From: Zymomonas mobilis subsp. pomaceae ATCC 29192
GTDB taxonomy: Bacteria > Pseudomonadota > Alphaproteobacteria > Sphingomonadales > Sphingomonadaceae
Assembly: GCF_000218875.1 (NCBI RefSeq)
Contig: NC_015709.1
Location: 620,001-684,000, forward strand
Reading direction: 5' to 3'
Length of the DNA stretch: 64,000 nucleotides
The notes beneath the pieces were generated by a model, which had not been told where the DNA came from, made no database searches, and saw nothing but the letters and a program-made list of their open reading frames with translations. How positions within the stretch are numbered: the first letter of the stretch is position 1; the number at the start of each line of letters is the position of its first letter. The position numbers were made by a program, and so were the translations under genes. This document shows positions 40,556 through 49,603 of the stretch, in pieces.

Positions 40556-41671
40556 CTATTCGCCTGTCAGCATATTTTTAATCCGTGCGAAAAAACCAGA
40601 GGATTTTGGACATTCCTCTCCGGTTTCTGTTTCACGGAACTGCTCCAGTAATTCGCGCTGTTTGACAGTCAGATGCGTAGGTGTTTCAACATCAATCTGA
40701 ACAATCAGGTCACCCCGTCCACGACCATTTAAAACGGGCATTCCTGCACCGCGACGGCGCAATTGTTTTCCCGACTGAATACCGGCCGGAATATCAATTT
40801 CATGCTGTTCGCCATCCAAACTTGGAACATGGATAGAGCCACCCAGTGCCGCTTTGGTAAAAGAAATCGGCACATGCGCAAATAAATTATAGTTTTCACG
40901 CTGGAAAACCTGATGCGGTATAACATGGATAAATATATAAAGATCGCCTGCCGGCCCACCATGCGCTCCGGCTTCACCCTCACCAGATAGCCGAATACGG
41001 GTACCGTCATCAACGCCTGCCGGAATATTGACAGAAAGCGTCTTATGCTTTTCCAGACGCCCTTCCCCATGGCATTCTGGACAAGGATCGCTGATTACTT
41101 CGCCCTTGCCGTGGCAAACGGGACAGCTTTGTTCAACAACAAAGAAACCTTGCTGAACACGAATTCGTCCACTTCCATGGCAAGTTTGGCAGACTTTCCG
41201 ACCAGAATCGGCCTTGGCGCCCGATCCGTGGCAGGCTTCACAAGTCGCGGCAACATCCAACTCAATATCAACAGATTTGCCTTTGAAGGCTTCCTCTAAA
41301 TTGATTTCAAGATCGTAACGTAAGTCAGCACCGCGTTGTACCGAAGAGCGCGATTGCCCACGCCCTCCCATGAACTCGCCAAAAACGGATTCAAAAATAT
41401 CTGAAAAACCGCTAAAATCCTGAGCACCGGGACCTGCACCACCCCCTTGAAAGGCGGCCTTACCGAAGCGGTCGTAAGCGGCCCTTTTTTGAGGATCTTT
41501 CAAGCAATCATAGGCTTCAGAAATCGCTTTAAAGCGTTCTTCTGCTTCTCTGTCGCCGGGATTTCGATCGGGATGATAACGCATCGCCAAACGGCGATAA
41601 GAAGATTTAATAGTTTTACCGTCGGCAGTACGCTCGACTTCTAATAATTCGTAATAGTCAAAGTCAGACAC
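40556..41671 (-). CDS. dnaJ: Chaperone DnaJ (Hsp40)
   Basis: 371 residues with the full type-I layout: J domain with HPD at 33-35, a Gly/Phe-rich stretch (about 70-105), four zinc-binding CxxCxGxG repeats (CEACHGSG, CQTCHGSG, CPVCHGKG, CPECHGEG), and the C-terminal substrate-binding and dimerisation part. DnaJ delivers clients to DnaK and triggers ATP hydrolysis through HPD. It lies 123 bases downstream of dnaK, the usual order, and ends at the bidirectional terminator. Confidence 0.97.
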   Translation of the reverse strand: MSDFDYYELLEVERTADGKTIKSSYRRLAMRYHPDRNPGDREAEERFKAISEAYDCLKDPQKRAAYDRFGKAAFQGGGAGPGAQDFSGFSDIFESVFGEFMGGRGQSRSSVQRGADLRYDLEINLEEAFKGKSVDIELDVAATCEACHGSGAKADSGRKVCQTCHGSGRIRVQQGFFVVEQSCPVCHGKGEVISDPCPECHGEGRLEKHKTLSVNIPAGVDDGTRIRLSGEGEAGAHGGPAGDLYIFIHVIPHQVFQRENYNLFAHVPISFTKAALGGSIHVPSLDGEQHEIDIPAGIQSGKQLRRRGAGMPVLNGRGRGDLIVQIDVETPTHLTVKQRELLEQFRETETGEECPKSSGFFARIKNMLTGE

Positions 41672-41794
41672 AAGGCTCCCCCAGCTTCATGGCAAGGCCA
41701 CCACCAAAATCATCGGCACAATTGCTAACAATATTGATGGTGGCAAAGTCATGATAAGCCTTCTCAGGCTGATTTTCGGGTCGCAATAACCGGA

Positions 41795-43702
41795 TTATTT
41801 TTTATCCTGGTCATCTATTTCCTGAAATTCGGCATCAACCACATCATCCGTGGCGGCTTTTTCAGTTTCACCCGTATCATGCCGTTCATTGCTTGCCTGA
41901 TCCTGCTCATAGAGAGCCTGACCTAACTTCATGGCGACCTGAGCCAAAGCCTGCGTCTTTTCGGTCATTTGTGCTGCATCTTGACCTTCAAGGGTCGTTT
42001 TAACAGCAGCAATGGCCGCTTCAACTTCAGATTTCAGACCGGCATCAATCTTATCGCCGAGCTCTTCAAGCTGACGCTCGGTCGTATGAACCAAGCTATC
42101 GGCATTATTTTTTGCTTCGGCCAATTCACGACGAGTCTTATCCTCTGAGGCAAATTGCTCAGCATCCTTGACCATCTTGTCGATATCCGCTTCGGAAAGA
42201 CCACCAGATGCCTGAATACGGATCTGCTGTTCTTTACCCGTGCCTTTATCTTTGGCGGAAACGTTCACAATACCATTGGCATCAATGTCAAAGGTTACTT
42301 CAATCTGAGGAACACCGCGCGGCGCTGGCGGCAGACCCACTAAATCAAACTGGCCCAACATCTTATTGTCAGCGGCCATTTCGCGTTCACCTTGGAATAC
42401 GCGAATGGTAACTGCGTTCTGATTATCTTCAGCGGTTGAATAAACCTGTGACTTCTTGGTCGGGATAGTCGTGTTGCGATCGATCATACGGGTGAAAACA
42501 CCACCCAGTGTCTCGATACCCAGTGATAATGGCGTCACATCAAGCAACAACACGTCTTTGACGTCACCTTGAAGCACACCAGCCTGAATAGCGGCACCCA
42601 TGGCAACCACTTCATCAGGGTTCACACCTGTATGCGGTTCTTTGCCAAAGAATTCTTTTACGACCTGACGCACTTTTGGCATACGGGTCATACCGCCAAC
42701 CATCACGACGTCGTCAATATCAGAAGCCTTCGCACCCGCATCAGCCAAGGCTTTTTTCACTGGCTCCAGTGTACGTGCGATAAGATCAGCAACCAAACGT
42801 TCGAGGTCAGCCCGAGAAATCGTTTTGACAAGATGTTTCGGACCCGTAGCGTCTGCTGTGATAAAGGGCAGATTGACTTCAGTGGTCTGTGCAGAAGAAA
42901 GTTCGATCTTGGCTTTTTCAGCAGCTTCTTTCAAACGCTGAAGCGCAAGACGATCTTTGGTCAGATCAATGCCTTCGGCTTTTTTAAATTCTTCAGCCAA
43001 ATAGCTTACAATTTTGGTATCAAAATCTTCACCACCGAGGAAGGTATCACCATTGGTAGCTTTAACTTCAAAAACACCATCGCCGATTTCCAGAACGGAA
43101 ATATCGAAGGTACCACCACCCAAATCGTAAACGGCAATAGTTTTACCGTCATTTTTATCAAGACCATAAGCCAATGCGGCCGCTGTCGGTTCGTTGATAA
43201 TACGAAGCACTTCGAGACCGGCAATTTTACCGGCATCTTTCGTTGCCTGACGCTGGGCATCATTGAAGTAGGCTGGAACCGTAATAACGGCCTGATCTAC
43301 AGCTTCACCGAGATAAGATTCAGCAGTTTCCTTCATCTTTTGCAGGATAAAAGCTGAAATCTGTGATGGGGAATAATCCTGACCACCGGCCTGAACCCAT
43401 GCATCCCCATTGCTACCGCGAACAATATGATAAGGCACCAGTTCAGTGTCACGCTTGGTAATGGGATCGTCAAAGCGACGGCCAATCAAACGCTTAACCG
43501 CAAAAATCGTATTTTCAGAATTAGTAACAGCCTGACGCTTAGCCGGTTGACCAATCAGACGTTCATTATCTTTTGTAAAGGCAACGATAGAAGGCGTAGT
43601 GCGTGCACCTTCTGCATTCTCGATAACCTTGGGTTGACCACCTTCCATAACAGCAACGCAGCTATTCGTGGTACCAAGGTCAATACCTATGACTTTACCC
43701 AT
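41795..43702 (-). CDS. dnaK: Chaperone DnaK (Hsp70)
   Basis: 635 residues. The nucleotide-binding domain starts [18 protein letters not shown] and contains [20 protein letters not shown] and [14 protein letters not shown], all three Hsp70 signatures. The substrate domain begins after the interdomain linker [16 protein letters not shown], and the acidic tail ends [17 protein letters not shown] lies a few bases before the ATG. A candidate heat-shock sigma-32 promoter lies about 80-110 bases upstream. Confidence 0.98.
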   Translation of the reverse strand: MGKVIGIDLGTTNSCVAVMEGGQPKVIENAEGARTTPSIVAFTKDNERLIGQPAKRQAVTNSENTIFAVKRLIGRRFDDPITKRDTELVPYHIVRGSNGDAWVQAGGQDYSPSQISAFILQKMKETAESYLGEAVDQAVITVPAYFNDAQRQATKDAGKIAGLEVLRIINEPTAAALAYGLDKNDGKTIAVYDLGGGTFDISVLEIGDGVFEVKATNGDTFLGGEDFDTKIVSYLAEEFKKAEGIDLTKDRLALQRLKEAAEKAKIELSSAQTTEVNLPFITADATGPKHLVKTISRADLERLVADLIARTLEPVKKALADAGAKASDIDDVVMVGGMTRMPKVRQVVKEFFGKEPHTGVNPDEVVAMGAAIQAGVLQGDVKDVLLLDVTPLSLGIETLGGVFTRMIDRNTTIPTKKSQVYSTAEDNQNAVTIRVFQGEREMAADNKMLGQFDLVGLPPAPRGVPQIEVTFDIDANGIVNVSAKDKGTGKEQQIRIQASGGLSEADIDKMVKDAEQFASEDKTRRELAEAKNNADSLVHTTERQLEELGDKIDAGLKSEVEAAIAAVKTTLEGQDAAQMTEKTQALAQVAMKLGQALYEQDQASNERHDTGETEKAATDDVVDAEFQEIDDQDKK

Positions 43703-43785
43703 GTCCTACCTTCCTTCCCCAGGAATGATACAATTTACTCTTAAAAAACTAAAAGCTTGCATTCGAAACAAGTCTACCAAGGGCG

Positions 43786-43813
43786 ATATAAGAACGCTTT
43801 TTGCAAGCGCAAG
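43786..43813 (-). promoter_or_regulatory. Candidate RpoH (sigma-32) promoter of dnaK
   Basis: On the minus strand CTTGCG (43813-43808) and CTTATAT (43792-43786) are separated by 15 bases, close to the alphaproteobacterial heat-shock form CTTG with a CYTAT-type -10. It points toward dnaK, about 84 bases from the start codon. By-eye match only. Confidence 0.4.
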
Positions 43814-43935
43814 CCACCCTTTATGAACAGACTCTTATTATTTTGATTTTCAACAATATTTTATCGTATCAAAGCCACCTAATGGGTTTTTAAATCCTAT
43901 TTTTCAAGAATACGATAAAATAAAAATAAACCACC

Positions 43936-44616
43936 TTAGTTATGTTTCCAATCAAGGCAGGGCCAACCTTCTTTTTTAGCCAGAACCGCTAAACGGCGAC
44001 AGGGATTAATGGCAAAAGGAGCATCTGACCATTGGAATACAGGTTCATCAGACACATGATCACTATAAAAACGGATATGACAATTTTGCCGTTCCAAATC
44101 GGATGCGGTCATCCACGCTAAAATCATTCTCAATTTAGCAGGCCCATAATTATTTTCGCCTTCAATGCGAGCAATAAGATGGCCATCTTTTCGGATAGTG
44201 CTGTTTGTGGCAATGACATCATCAAAGCCTAGTTTTTTGGCAATAAGGTCAGCATAAAGCCGATAAGAAGCCGTTGCCATCACCAGCCGCCGCCCGGCTT
44301 TACGATCCGCCTCTATGGATTTTAAGGCACCGGGTCTAATATTATTGAGGATAGTTTCCTCGGCAAAGCTTTCTGCTAAAGGGGCAAGGTCTTTGGGCGC
44401 AATATGGCGTCCTAACAATAAAGCATGGGTGATTTCCTTTAGCCTACCTCTAGAGATAAAATGCATGAGGTAGGAAAGCATTGCTAGCGCCACTAAAGGC
44501 AAAAAGAGCAATCGCCATTTCTGACGACGACAGGCCGCATGGATAAGAAAAGGTGTCCATGTTGGATGATAAGTGATCGTACGATCCATATCGTAAATAG
44601 CAAGTTCTATCGTCAT
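43936..44616 (-). CDS. HAD-superfamily (subfamily IB) phosphatase
   Basis: 226 residues from the ATG at 44616. HAD motif I is YDMDRTIT, motif II TASYRLY, the conserved lysine is in GPAKLRM, and motif III is FYSDHVSDEP. An inserted hydrophobic stretch (LLFLPLVALAMLSYLM) forms the cap helix region, as in the SerB-like IB hydrolases that include phosphoserine and lysophosphatidate phosphatases. Substrate unknown. GGGAG is only two bases from this ATG, so a TTG at 44631 is a possible but weaker start. It is a single gene between dnaK and a non-coding gap. Confidence 0.8.
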   Translation of the reverse strand: MTIELAIYDMDRTITYHPTWTPFLIHAACRRQKWRLLFLPLVALAMLSYLMHFISRGRLKEITHALLLGRHIAPKDLAPLAESFAEETILNNIRPGALKSIEADRKAGRRLVMATASYRLYADLIAKKLGFDDVIATNSTIRKDGHLIARIEGENNYGPAKLRMILAWMTASDLERQNCHIRFYSDHVSDEPVFQWSDAPFAINPCRRLAVLAKKEGWPCLDWKHN

Positions 44617-44932
44617 AGCTCCCTTGAGCAAGCAGAGATATAAAAAGACCTAAAAATAAAAATATATTACATTCAGATGATATTTTATATTTTTATAATA
44701 TCTTTTCTGAAGGTCGAGATATTTTCCTTTTTAAGATCCCACTCTGTTCTACCTTCCTTCTTTGTCATTGAGATAGGAAACTATCCGGCCTGTTTCTGGT
44801 ATCTAGAAGTAAGGCATTTGCCATTTTTCTTTAAAATGATCTAGAATTATCTGACAGAAATAAAAAATCCTTAAGGGTTTTTCAAATATCTTCTCTCGGA
44901 AAAAAAGATCAGGATGGGAATCGGATAAAGAT
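44617..44932. other. Divergent intergenic region
   Basis: 316 AT-rich bases between the HAD phosphatase (leftward) and the M20 peptidase (rightward). It should hold both promoters. I see no reading frame, no strong hairpin and no repeat. Confidence 0.4.
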
Positions 44933-46147
44933 ATGGTCGATAAAATAAGCCCCTGTGAACAGACGGTTTTAGAAAAAGCGGCAGCCTATCCCATGCTAGA
45001 TCGTGTCATTGAATGGGCCAGTATCAACAGCGGATCTCATAATAAATCAGGGCTTGTTCGTATGGCCTCTGTACTGAAACAGGCTTTTTCGACCTTACCG
45101 GGAAAAATAACCGAAATAACCCTACCTTCAGGTAAAATGATTACGCCAGAGGGGGATGAAATTCTGTCCCCCGATGCGACCCATCTTCATTTGGTTGTTC
45201 GCCCCAATGCGCCGATACAAATTCTTTTAACGGGGCATATGGATACCGTTTTCGGTGAAAATCATCCCTTCTCTGTTGTAACCCCCTTAGAAGGTAATCG
45301 TTTAGGCGGGCCGGGTGTAGCGGATATGAAGGGAGGGCTGGCTGTTATGCTTTCTGCCTTAACGGCCTTTGAGCATTATCCTGATCATGAGCAGTTAGGC
45401 TATGAAGTCATTTTAAATAGTGATGAAGAAATTGGTTCCCTCTCTTCTGCGCCTTTGTTGGTAAAGGCCGCAGAAGGCAAAACAGCGGCTTTCACGTATG
45501 AACCCTCTGCTTTACCTGATGGCACTTTTGCGGCCGCACGTCCGGGAAGTGGTAATTTTTCTATTATTATCAAAGGCCTTGCCGCCCATGCGGGTCGAAA
45601 TCTTACGGGGGGACGCAATGCCCTTATAGCAGCGGCTGATTTTGCACTTCGATTAAAGGCGGCCAGTCGGGAAGGCATGGGCATCAATCCTGCCAAGATT
45701 GATGGAGGTGGCCCTAACAATATTGTCCCTGATCATGCCATACTCCGCGTCAATATTCGCCCTTCAACACTGAAGGATATGGAAGAGGCGCAACAGCTTC
45801 TTCAAAAAACAACAGAAGATATTGAGAAAAAACACGACGTAACCCTTAAAATTCATGGAGCTTTTGGACGACCGCCTAAAAATATTAGTGAAAAGAGCAA
45901 GGCTCTTATGGCATTGGTTGAAAATAGCTGCCAAGATCTTGGTCTAGGGGCTCGATGGAAAGATACAGGGGGTGTTTGCGATGGCAACAATATCGCAGCA
46001 GCAAACATACCCGTCATTGATACTATGGGCGTAAGAGGAGGCGCTATTCATTCAGATCAGGAATTTCTCATTATTGAAAGCCTGAAAGAGCGTGCACAAT
46101 TGTCAGCGCTAATCTGGATACGTCTTTTAAAAGAGGGGGGACTATGA
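44933..46147 (+). CDS. M20-family metallopeptidase (carboxypeptidase G2/ArgE-like)
   Basis: 404 residues. The two-zinc site is visible: TGHMDTVFG, GPGVADMKGG and NSDEEIGS, with the dimerisation (lid) domain between and a final His in GAIHSDQEF. It begins ATG in a region without a strong ribosome site. Members cleave N-acyl or peptide bonds of amino acids, e.g. N-acetylornithine, succinyl-diaminopimelate or folyl-glutamate. It overlaps astA by ATGA (46144-46147), so the two are translationally coupled and an N-acyl-amino-acid substrate is plausible. Confidence 0.88.
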   Translation: MVDKISPCEQTVLEKAAAYPMLDRVIEWASINSGSHNKSGLVRMASVLKQAFSTLPGKITEITLPSGKMITPEGDEILSPDATHLHLVVRPNAPIQILLTGHMDTVFGENHPFSVVTPLEGNRLGGPGVADMKGGLAVMLSALTAFEHYPDHEQLGYEVILNSDEEIGSLSSAPLLVKAAEGKTAAFTYEPSALPDGTFAAARPGSGNFSIIIKGLAAHAGRNLTGGRNALIAAADFALRLKAASREGMGINPAKIDGGGPNNIVPDHAILRVNIRPSTLKDMEEAQQLLQKTTEDIEKKHDVTLKIHGAFGRPPKNISEKSKALMALVENSCQDLGLGARWKDTGGVCDGNNIAAANIPVIDTMGVRGGAIHSDQEFLIIESLKERAQLSALIWIRLLKEGGL

Positions 46148-47169
46148 ACTACAGAATTCGGCCAGCCAAAACGGGTGACGAAGAAGCGCTTTATGCTTTA
46201 GCGCAATTGACAGGTGGGGGTTTTACGAACCTACCGGCTGATCTTGAAGCCTTACGGGCTAAAATAGACCGCAGTAATCTTGCTTTTTCTGACGCAGAAG
46301 AAATCGTCAGTGATCACGTTTATGTACTTGTCTTAGAACATACGGAATCCGGTCAGATTGTAGGCACAGCTCAGATTTTTGCCAAAGTAGGGACGAAACA
46401 GCCTTTTTATAGCTATCGTCTAAGCAAACTGACAAAAGTATCGCCTGAATTAAATCAACGCATTACAACCCAAATGCTATCTTTAACCACTGATCTTGAG
46501 GGATGTTCAGAGGTAGGAGGCCTTTTTTTACATCCCGATCATAGAACAGGTGGTCTGGGATTATTGTTGGCGCGTTGTCGTTATCTTTTTATACGGTTAC
46601 ATCGGGCCCGCTTTGCTGATCGTTTCTTAGCTGAATTACGCGGCGTAATTGATGAAAAAGGACAAGCCCCTTTTTGGAATGGCCTAGGAAACAAATTTTT
46701 TGGTATGTCTTTTCAAGAAGCCGATCAGCTTAATTCGCTTAAGGGTAATCACTTCATCTCGGATTTGATGCCGGATTATCCAATCTATACAGCTTTATTG
46801 CCAGAATCAGCGCAAGCGGTTATCGGGCAGCCGCATATGAGTGGTCGACCCGCTATGAGAATGCTACAAAAAGAAGGCTTTCAAGCAGGGGATTATATCG
46901 ATATTTTTGATGGAGGCCCCACGATGATTGCGGCAACAGATCAAATACGATCAATTGCCAATGCGCGTGAAGCTGTATTAGAAGGCAGCTCGATAGAAAA
47001 AGAAGGTCAACTTTCTATTATAGCGACTGGTCATTTAAAAAATTTCCGGGCAAGCTACGGGACCATCAGGAAAAATATAGAGAATAATAAGCAGGTAAAA
47101 ATCAATCAGGAAGCAATTGATAATTTACAGCTTACATCGGGTGATAAGTTTATTCATATTCCCCGCTGA
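46144..47169 (+). CDS. astA: Arginine N-succinyltransferase
   Basis: 341 residues. AstA transfers succinyl from succinyl-CoA to arginine (or ornithine), the first step of the AST arginine-breakdown path. The GNAT-like N-terminus (YRIRPAKTGDEEALYALAQLTGGGFTNLPAD), the motif VGGLFLHPDHRTGGLGLLLARCRYLF and the C-terminal EGFQAGDYIDIFDGGPTMIAA are characteristic. None of astB, astC, astD or astE is adjacent; instead an overlapping M20 peptidase gene precedes it. The pair may be all that remains of an ast operon, or may make and remove N-succinyl amino acids. Confidence 0.92.
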   Translation: MNYRIRPAKTGDEEALYALAQLTGGGFTNLPADLEALRAKIDRSNLAFSDAEEIVSDHVYVLVLEHTESGQIVGTAQIFAKVGTKQPFYSYRLSKLTKVSPELNQRITTQMLSLTTDLEGCSEVGGLFLHPDHRTGGLGLLLARCRYLFIRLHRARFADRFLAELRGVIDEKGQAPFWNGLGNKFFGMSFQEADQLNSLKGNHFISDLMPDYPIYTALLPESAQAVIGQPHMSGRPAMRMLQKEGFQAGDYIDIFDGGPTMIAATDQIRSIANAREAVLEGSSIEKEGQLSIIATGHLKNFRASYGTIRKNIENNKQVKINQEAIDNLQLTSGDKFIHIPR

Positions 47170-47230
47170 CATACAAGACGGCTTTATTTAGAATAAGGCC
47201 GTCTGTTTTATTCTTTTTCCAAACGGAATA

Positions 47231-47761
47231 ATGGAAGTCATGGCGCAGATTGAATTTACGCATATCAATAATGAAGTCTTTATCAGTGATGTAAAAGCCG
47301 TCGCTGAGCAGGTGGTACAGGCGGGAGAGCAGCCTCATTTCGTCGTGGGTGTTGGACGCGGGGGTCTTGTCCCTGCGGTTTACCTCTCTCACCGTTTAAA
47401 TGTGCCAATGCTCTCTGTTGACCATTCTTCCAAGTTATTCGATTTTGCTGATGAATTATTGTTAAAACTGGCCAAGCTTACCCTTGATGGCCATAAGCTT
47501 TTATTCATTGATGACATCAATGATTCCGGTGGCACCATTCTTTATTTACGCGAGGCTATGAATAAAAACGGTGCCGTTAACGATAATATCAGGTTTGCCG
47601 TTTTGCTGGATAATATTCGATCAAAGGCGCGTGTTGATTTTACAGCGCGCAACATGGATCGCAATATTGATAAAAGCTGGCTGATTTTTCCGTGGGAAGG
47701 CATGGGCAATCAGGAAACGATCGAAAAAGAGGCTAATTCTATACCAGAAAGATTAGCCTGA
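47231..47761 (+). CDS. Type I phosphoribosyltransferase (Gpt-like)
   Basis: 176 residues. The PRPP-binding motif is LLFIDDINDSGGTI, the dipeptide region VGVGRGGLVPAVYLSHRL and the hood WLIFPWEGMGN complete the pattern. It resembles the small xanthine-guanine type purine PRTases that turn free bases into nucleotides, but the base specificity cannot be read. Two in-frame ATG (47231, 47240) compete; the second has GGAAG two bases upstream, the first CGGAA four bases upstream. It converges on a secreted adenosine deaminase, so a purine-salvage link is conceivable. Confidence 0.83.
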   Translation: MEVMAQIEFTHINNEVFISDVKAVAEQVVQAGEQPHFVVGVGRGGLVPAVYLSHRLNVPMLSVDHSSKLFDFADELLLKLAKLTLDGHKLLFIDDINDSGGTILYLREAMNKNGAVNDNIRFAVLLDNIRSKARVDFTARNMDRNIDKSWLIFPWEGMGNQETIEKEANSIPERLA

Positions 47762-47778
47762 TCCTTTAATGTTTAACC

Positions 47779-47833
47779 AATATACATCCTGACAGAGAGG
47801 CCATTCAGAGACTATCTTAGCAGGATGTATATT
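47779..47833. repeat. Perfect 13-bp inverted repeat with 29-base loop
   Basis: AATATACATCCTG (47779-47791) and CAGGATGTATATT (47821-47833) are exact reverse complements. It fills half of the 111-base convergent gap between the phosphoribosyltransferase and adenosine deaminase genes. No T run follows on either side, so it is not a standard terminator. Confidence 0.6.
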
Positions 47834-47872
47834 ATATCCGTTTTACAGAATTATTAATTTATTCTGATAAAC

Positions 47873-49477
47873 CTACAAAATACCCTTTATAACTTTTTCC
47901 TGATAAAGGATGAATGCCGATTCCAGCTGCCACTCTAGGGCCGCTTTCTTATTTTTGGCTAAAAATTCAGCACATTTTCCTTTGGGTGCCGTTGTAAACG
48001 GCGTTGAAAGACAGACATTCTGCACAGCTGAACCGCTACCTTGCTGCCAAAGACTTTCACCGGATAAAAAGGCATATTCCAAACTGTCGCGAGATAATTT
48101 TTTCAATTCGCTGTAGGATAAATTCTGTTCTCTTACAGCACGCATATATTCGGTTGTTAGATCACCCCTCGAAACACCGGGATCATCGGTGGAAATCACA
48201 ACAGGTACGCCATACCGTCGGTAAAGGGTAAAGGGATGATCGGCACCACGAATATTAAGAATTTCATCATTACTGGAAAAATTAATTTCAACTGGAACGG
48301 GCTTTGTTGCCATAGCCTGTAACAAAATCGTTGGATCGTTTTCCCAGCCGATGTCAATACCGTGTCCAACACGATCAGCCCCCGCATCAAAGACGGCTTT
48401 ATTGATATGATTACGCAGTCCCGCCGGTGGTACTAATTGCGGAGCCAATTCTCCGGCATGAAGCGTAATTTTTACATGGGGATATTTCTTCTTCAGGTAG
48501 CTAAAAAATTGCATATGGAGATCATAATCTTGAACCGCCACGGTGCCATCTTCAGGGGCCACAATATTGACACCTACCCACCGAGGATCTTTTTCAGCCA
48601 AGGCAAAGCCAAGGGCTAGCTGGGCAAAAACTACTTCCGGTGGCAGCGCCCGAATAGCAAAAACCATATAATGCATTGTGACTGAGCAACCCACCTTGGG
48701 AGTCGATGTAGCACACTGTAAAATTTCTTGTGCTTGTTTTTCGGCGTGATCCGTTTCAGCCTGCGATTTAGAGACTATCTCTGTAAGATAAGGATTTAAA
48801 ATTTTCCATAAAGTATCTGGATCATGTTTGTCAGAGACCTTTTGATAAGCTATTTTTGTTAAATCGGAAATAGCCTCTGGATTCTGCATGGTTTCGATAT
48901 AGAAAAGATTATTAGCCGCCGCATCCTGTTTACTATACGCAATCATCCGCCCAAAATTATTATCTAAGGCTGCCATGAATCGAAAAAAACTGGCAAAGAA
49001 ATGGTCATGGCCAGAATGTTCACTTATCGCCGGACTAAAATGGTAATTACGCATTGAGAAAGCATCAACTAGTTCTTCCCAAAGCGCAGGATCTTGCCGA
49101 TCAAGATTTTTTGCGGGTCTTTTATCAGAGGATAAAGAACAAGGCGCGGGTATAAGGGCTAATTTTCTAGCATCCACACATAATCCAGCATCACCCGCCC
49201 AGTGAAGCATCGTTTCTGCATCAATAGCACCAGCCAGATGATGATGCAGATCCCCACCCTTAGGAAAAGGGGCAAGAAGCATCCGCAAACGTGATGGGTC
49301 AGACTTTGCCGTTTCAATTGTATTTGAAACTTTTTGATCTATATCCGAAATACGGGATGGATCTAATACAAAAGCCTTCGTGGGTGAGAGGAACAAAGGT
49401 AATATACATAGAAATAAAGCGAATACCCTTGTTTTTAATTGGGGCAATAAACTAGGGGGTATGCTCTGAAGAAACAA
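47873..49477 (-). CDS. Secreted adenosine deaminase (ADGF-like)
   Basis: 534 residues with a signal peptide (VFALFLCILPLFLSPTKAF). The metal-dependent deaminase motifs are intact: HHHLAGA (two zinc histidines), HAGEL, VGHGIDI and STDDPG. The extra 150 residues between the first and later motifs, and export from the cytoplasm, match the adenosine-deaminase growth-factor group rather than cytosolic Add. It would convert adenosine to inosine in the periplasm or outside. The start is TTG at 49477 with AAGGA nine bases upstream. Divergent from the large polysaccharide enzyme. Confidence 0.87.
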   Translation of the reverse strand: MFLQSIPPSLLPQLKTRVFALFLCILPLFLSPTKAFVLDPSRISDIDQKVSNTIETAKSDPSRLRMLLAPFPKGGDLHHHLAGAIDAETMLHWAGDAGLCVDARKLALIPAPCSLSSDKRPAKNLDRQDPALWEELVDAFSMRNYHFSPAISEHSGHDHFFASFFRFMAALDNNFGRMIAYSKQDAAANNLFYIETMQNPEAISDLTKIAYQKVSDKHDPDTLWKILNPYLTEIVSKSQAETDHAEKQAQEILQCATSTPKVGCSVTMHYMVFAIRALPPEVVFAQLALGFALAEKDPRWVGVNIVAPEDGTVAVQDYDLHMQFFSYLKKKYPHVKITLHAGELAPQLVPPAGLRNHINKAVFDAGADRVGHGIDIGWENDPTILLQAMATKPVPVEINFSSNDEILNIRGADHPFTLYRRYGVPVVISTDDPGVSRGDLTTEYMRAVREQNLSYSELKKLSRDSLEYAFLSGESLWQQGSGSAVQNVCLSTPFTTAPKGKCAEFLAKNKKAALEWQLESAFILYQEKVIKGIL

Positions 49478-49603
49478 TCTGTTGGTTCCTTTTTATCACT
49501 AAATTGCACGCAAATTTTATATAGTAAATAATAAAGCTTCGATACATCCATCCTTTGATAAAGACGCATCGTACAAACAAAAAAGCGCATAAAAATAAGA
49601 AAT

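Noticed and set aside
42569-43357. 262-codon frame on the plus strand opposite dnaK
   Set aside because: Antisense shadow of a strongly conserved dnaK; sequence rich in Phe, His and Asn with no recognisable domain.
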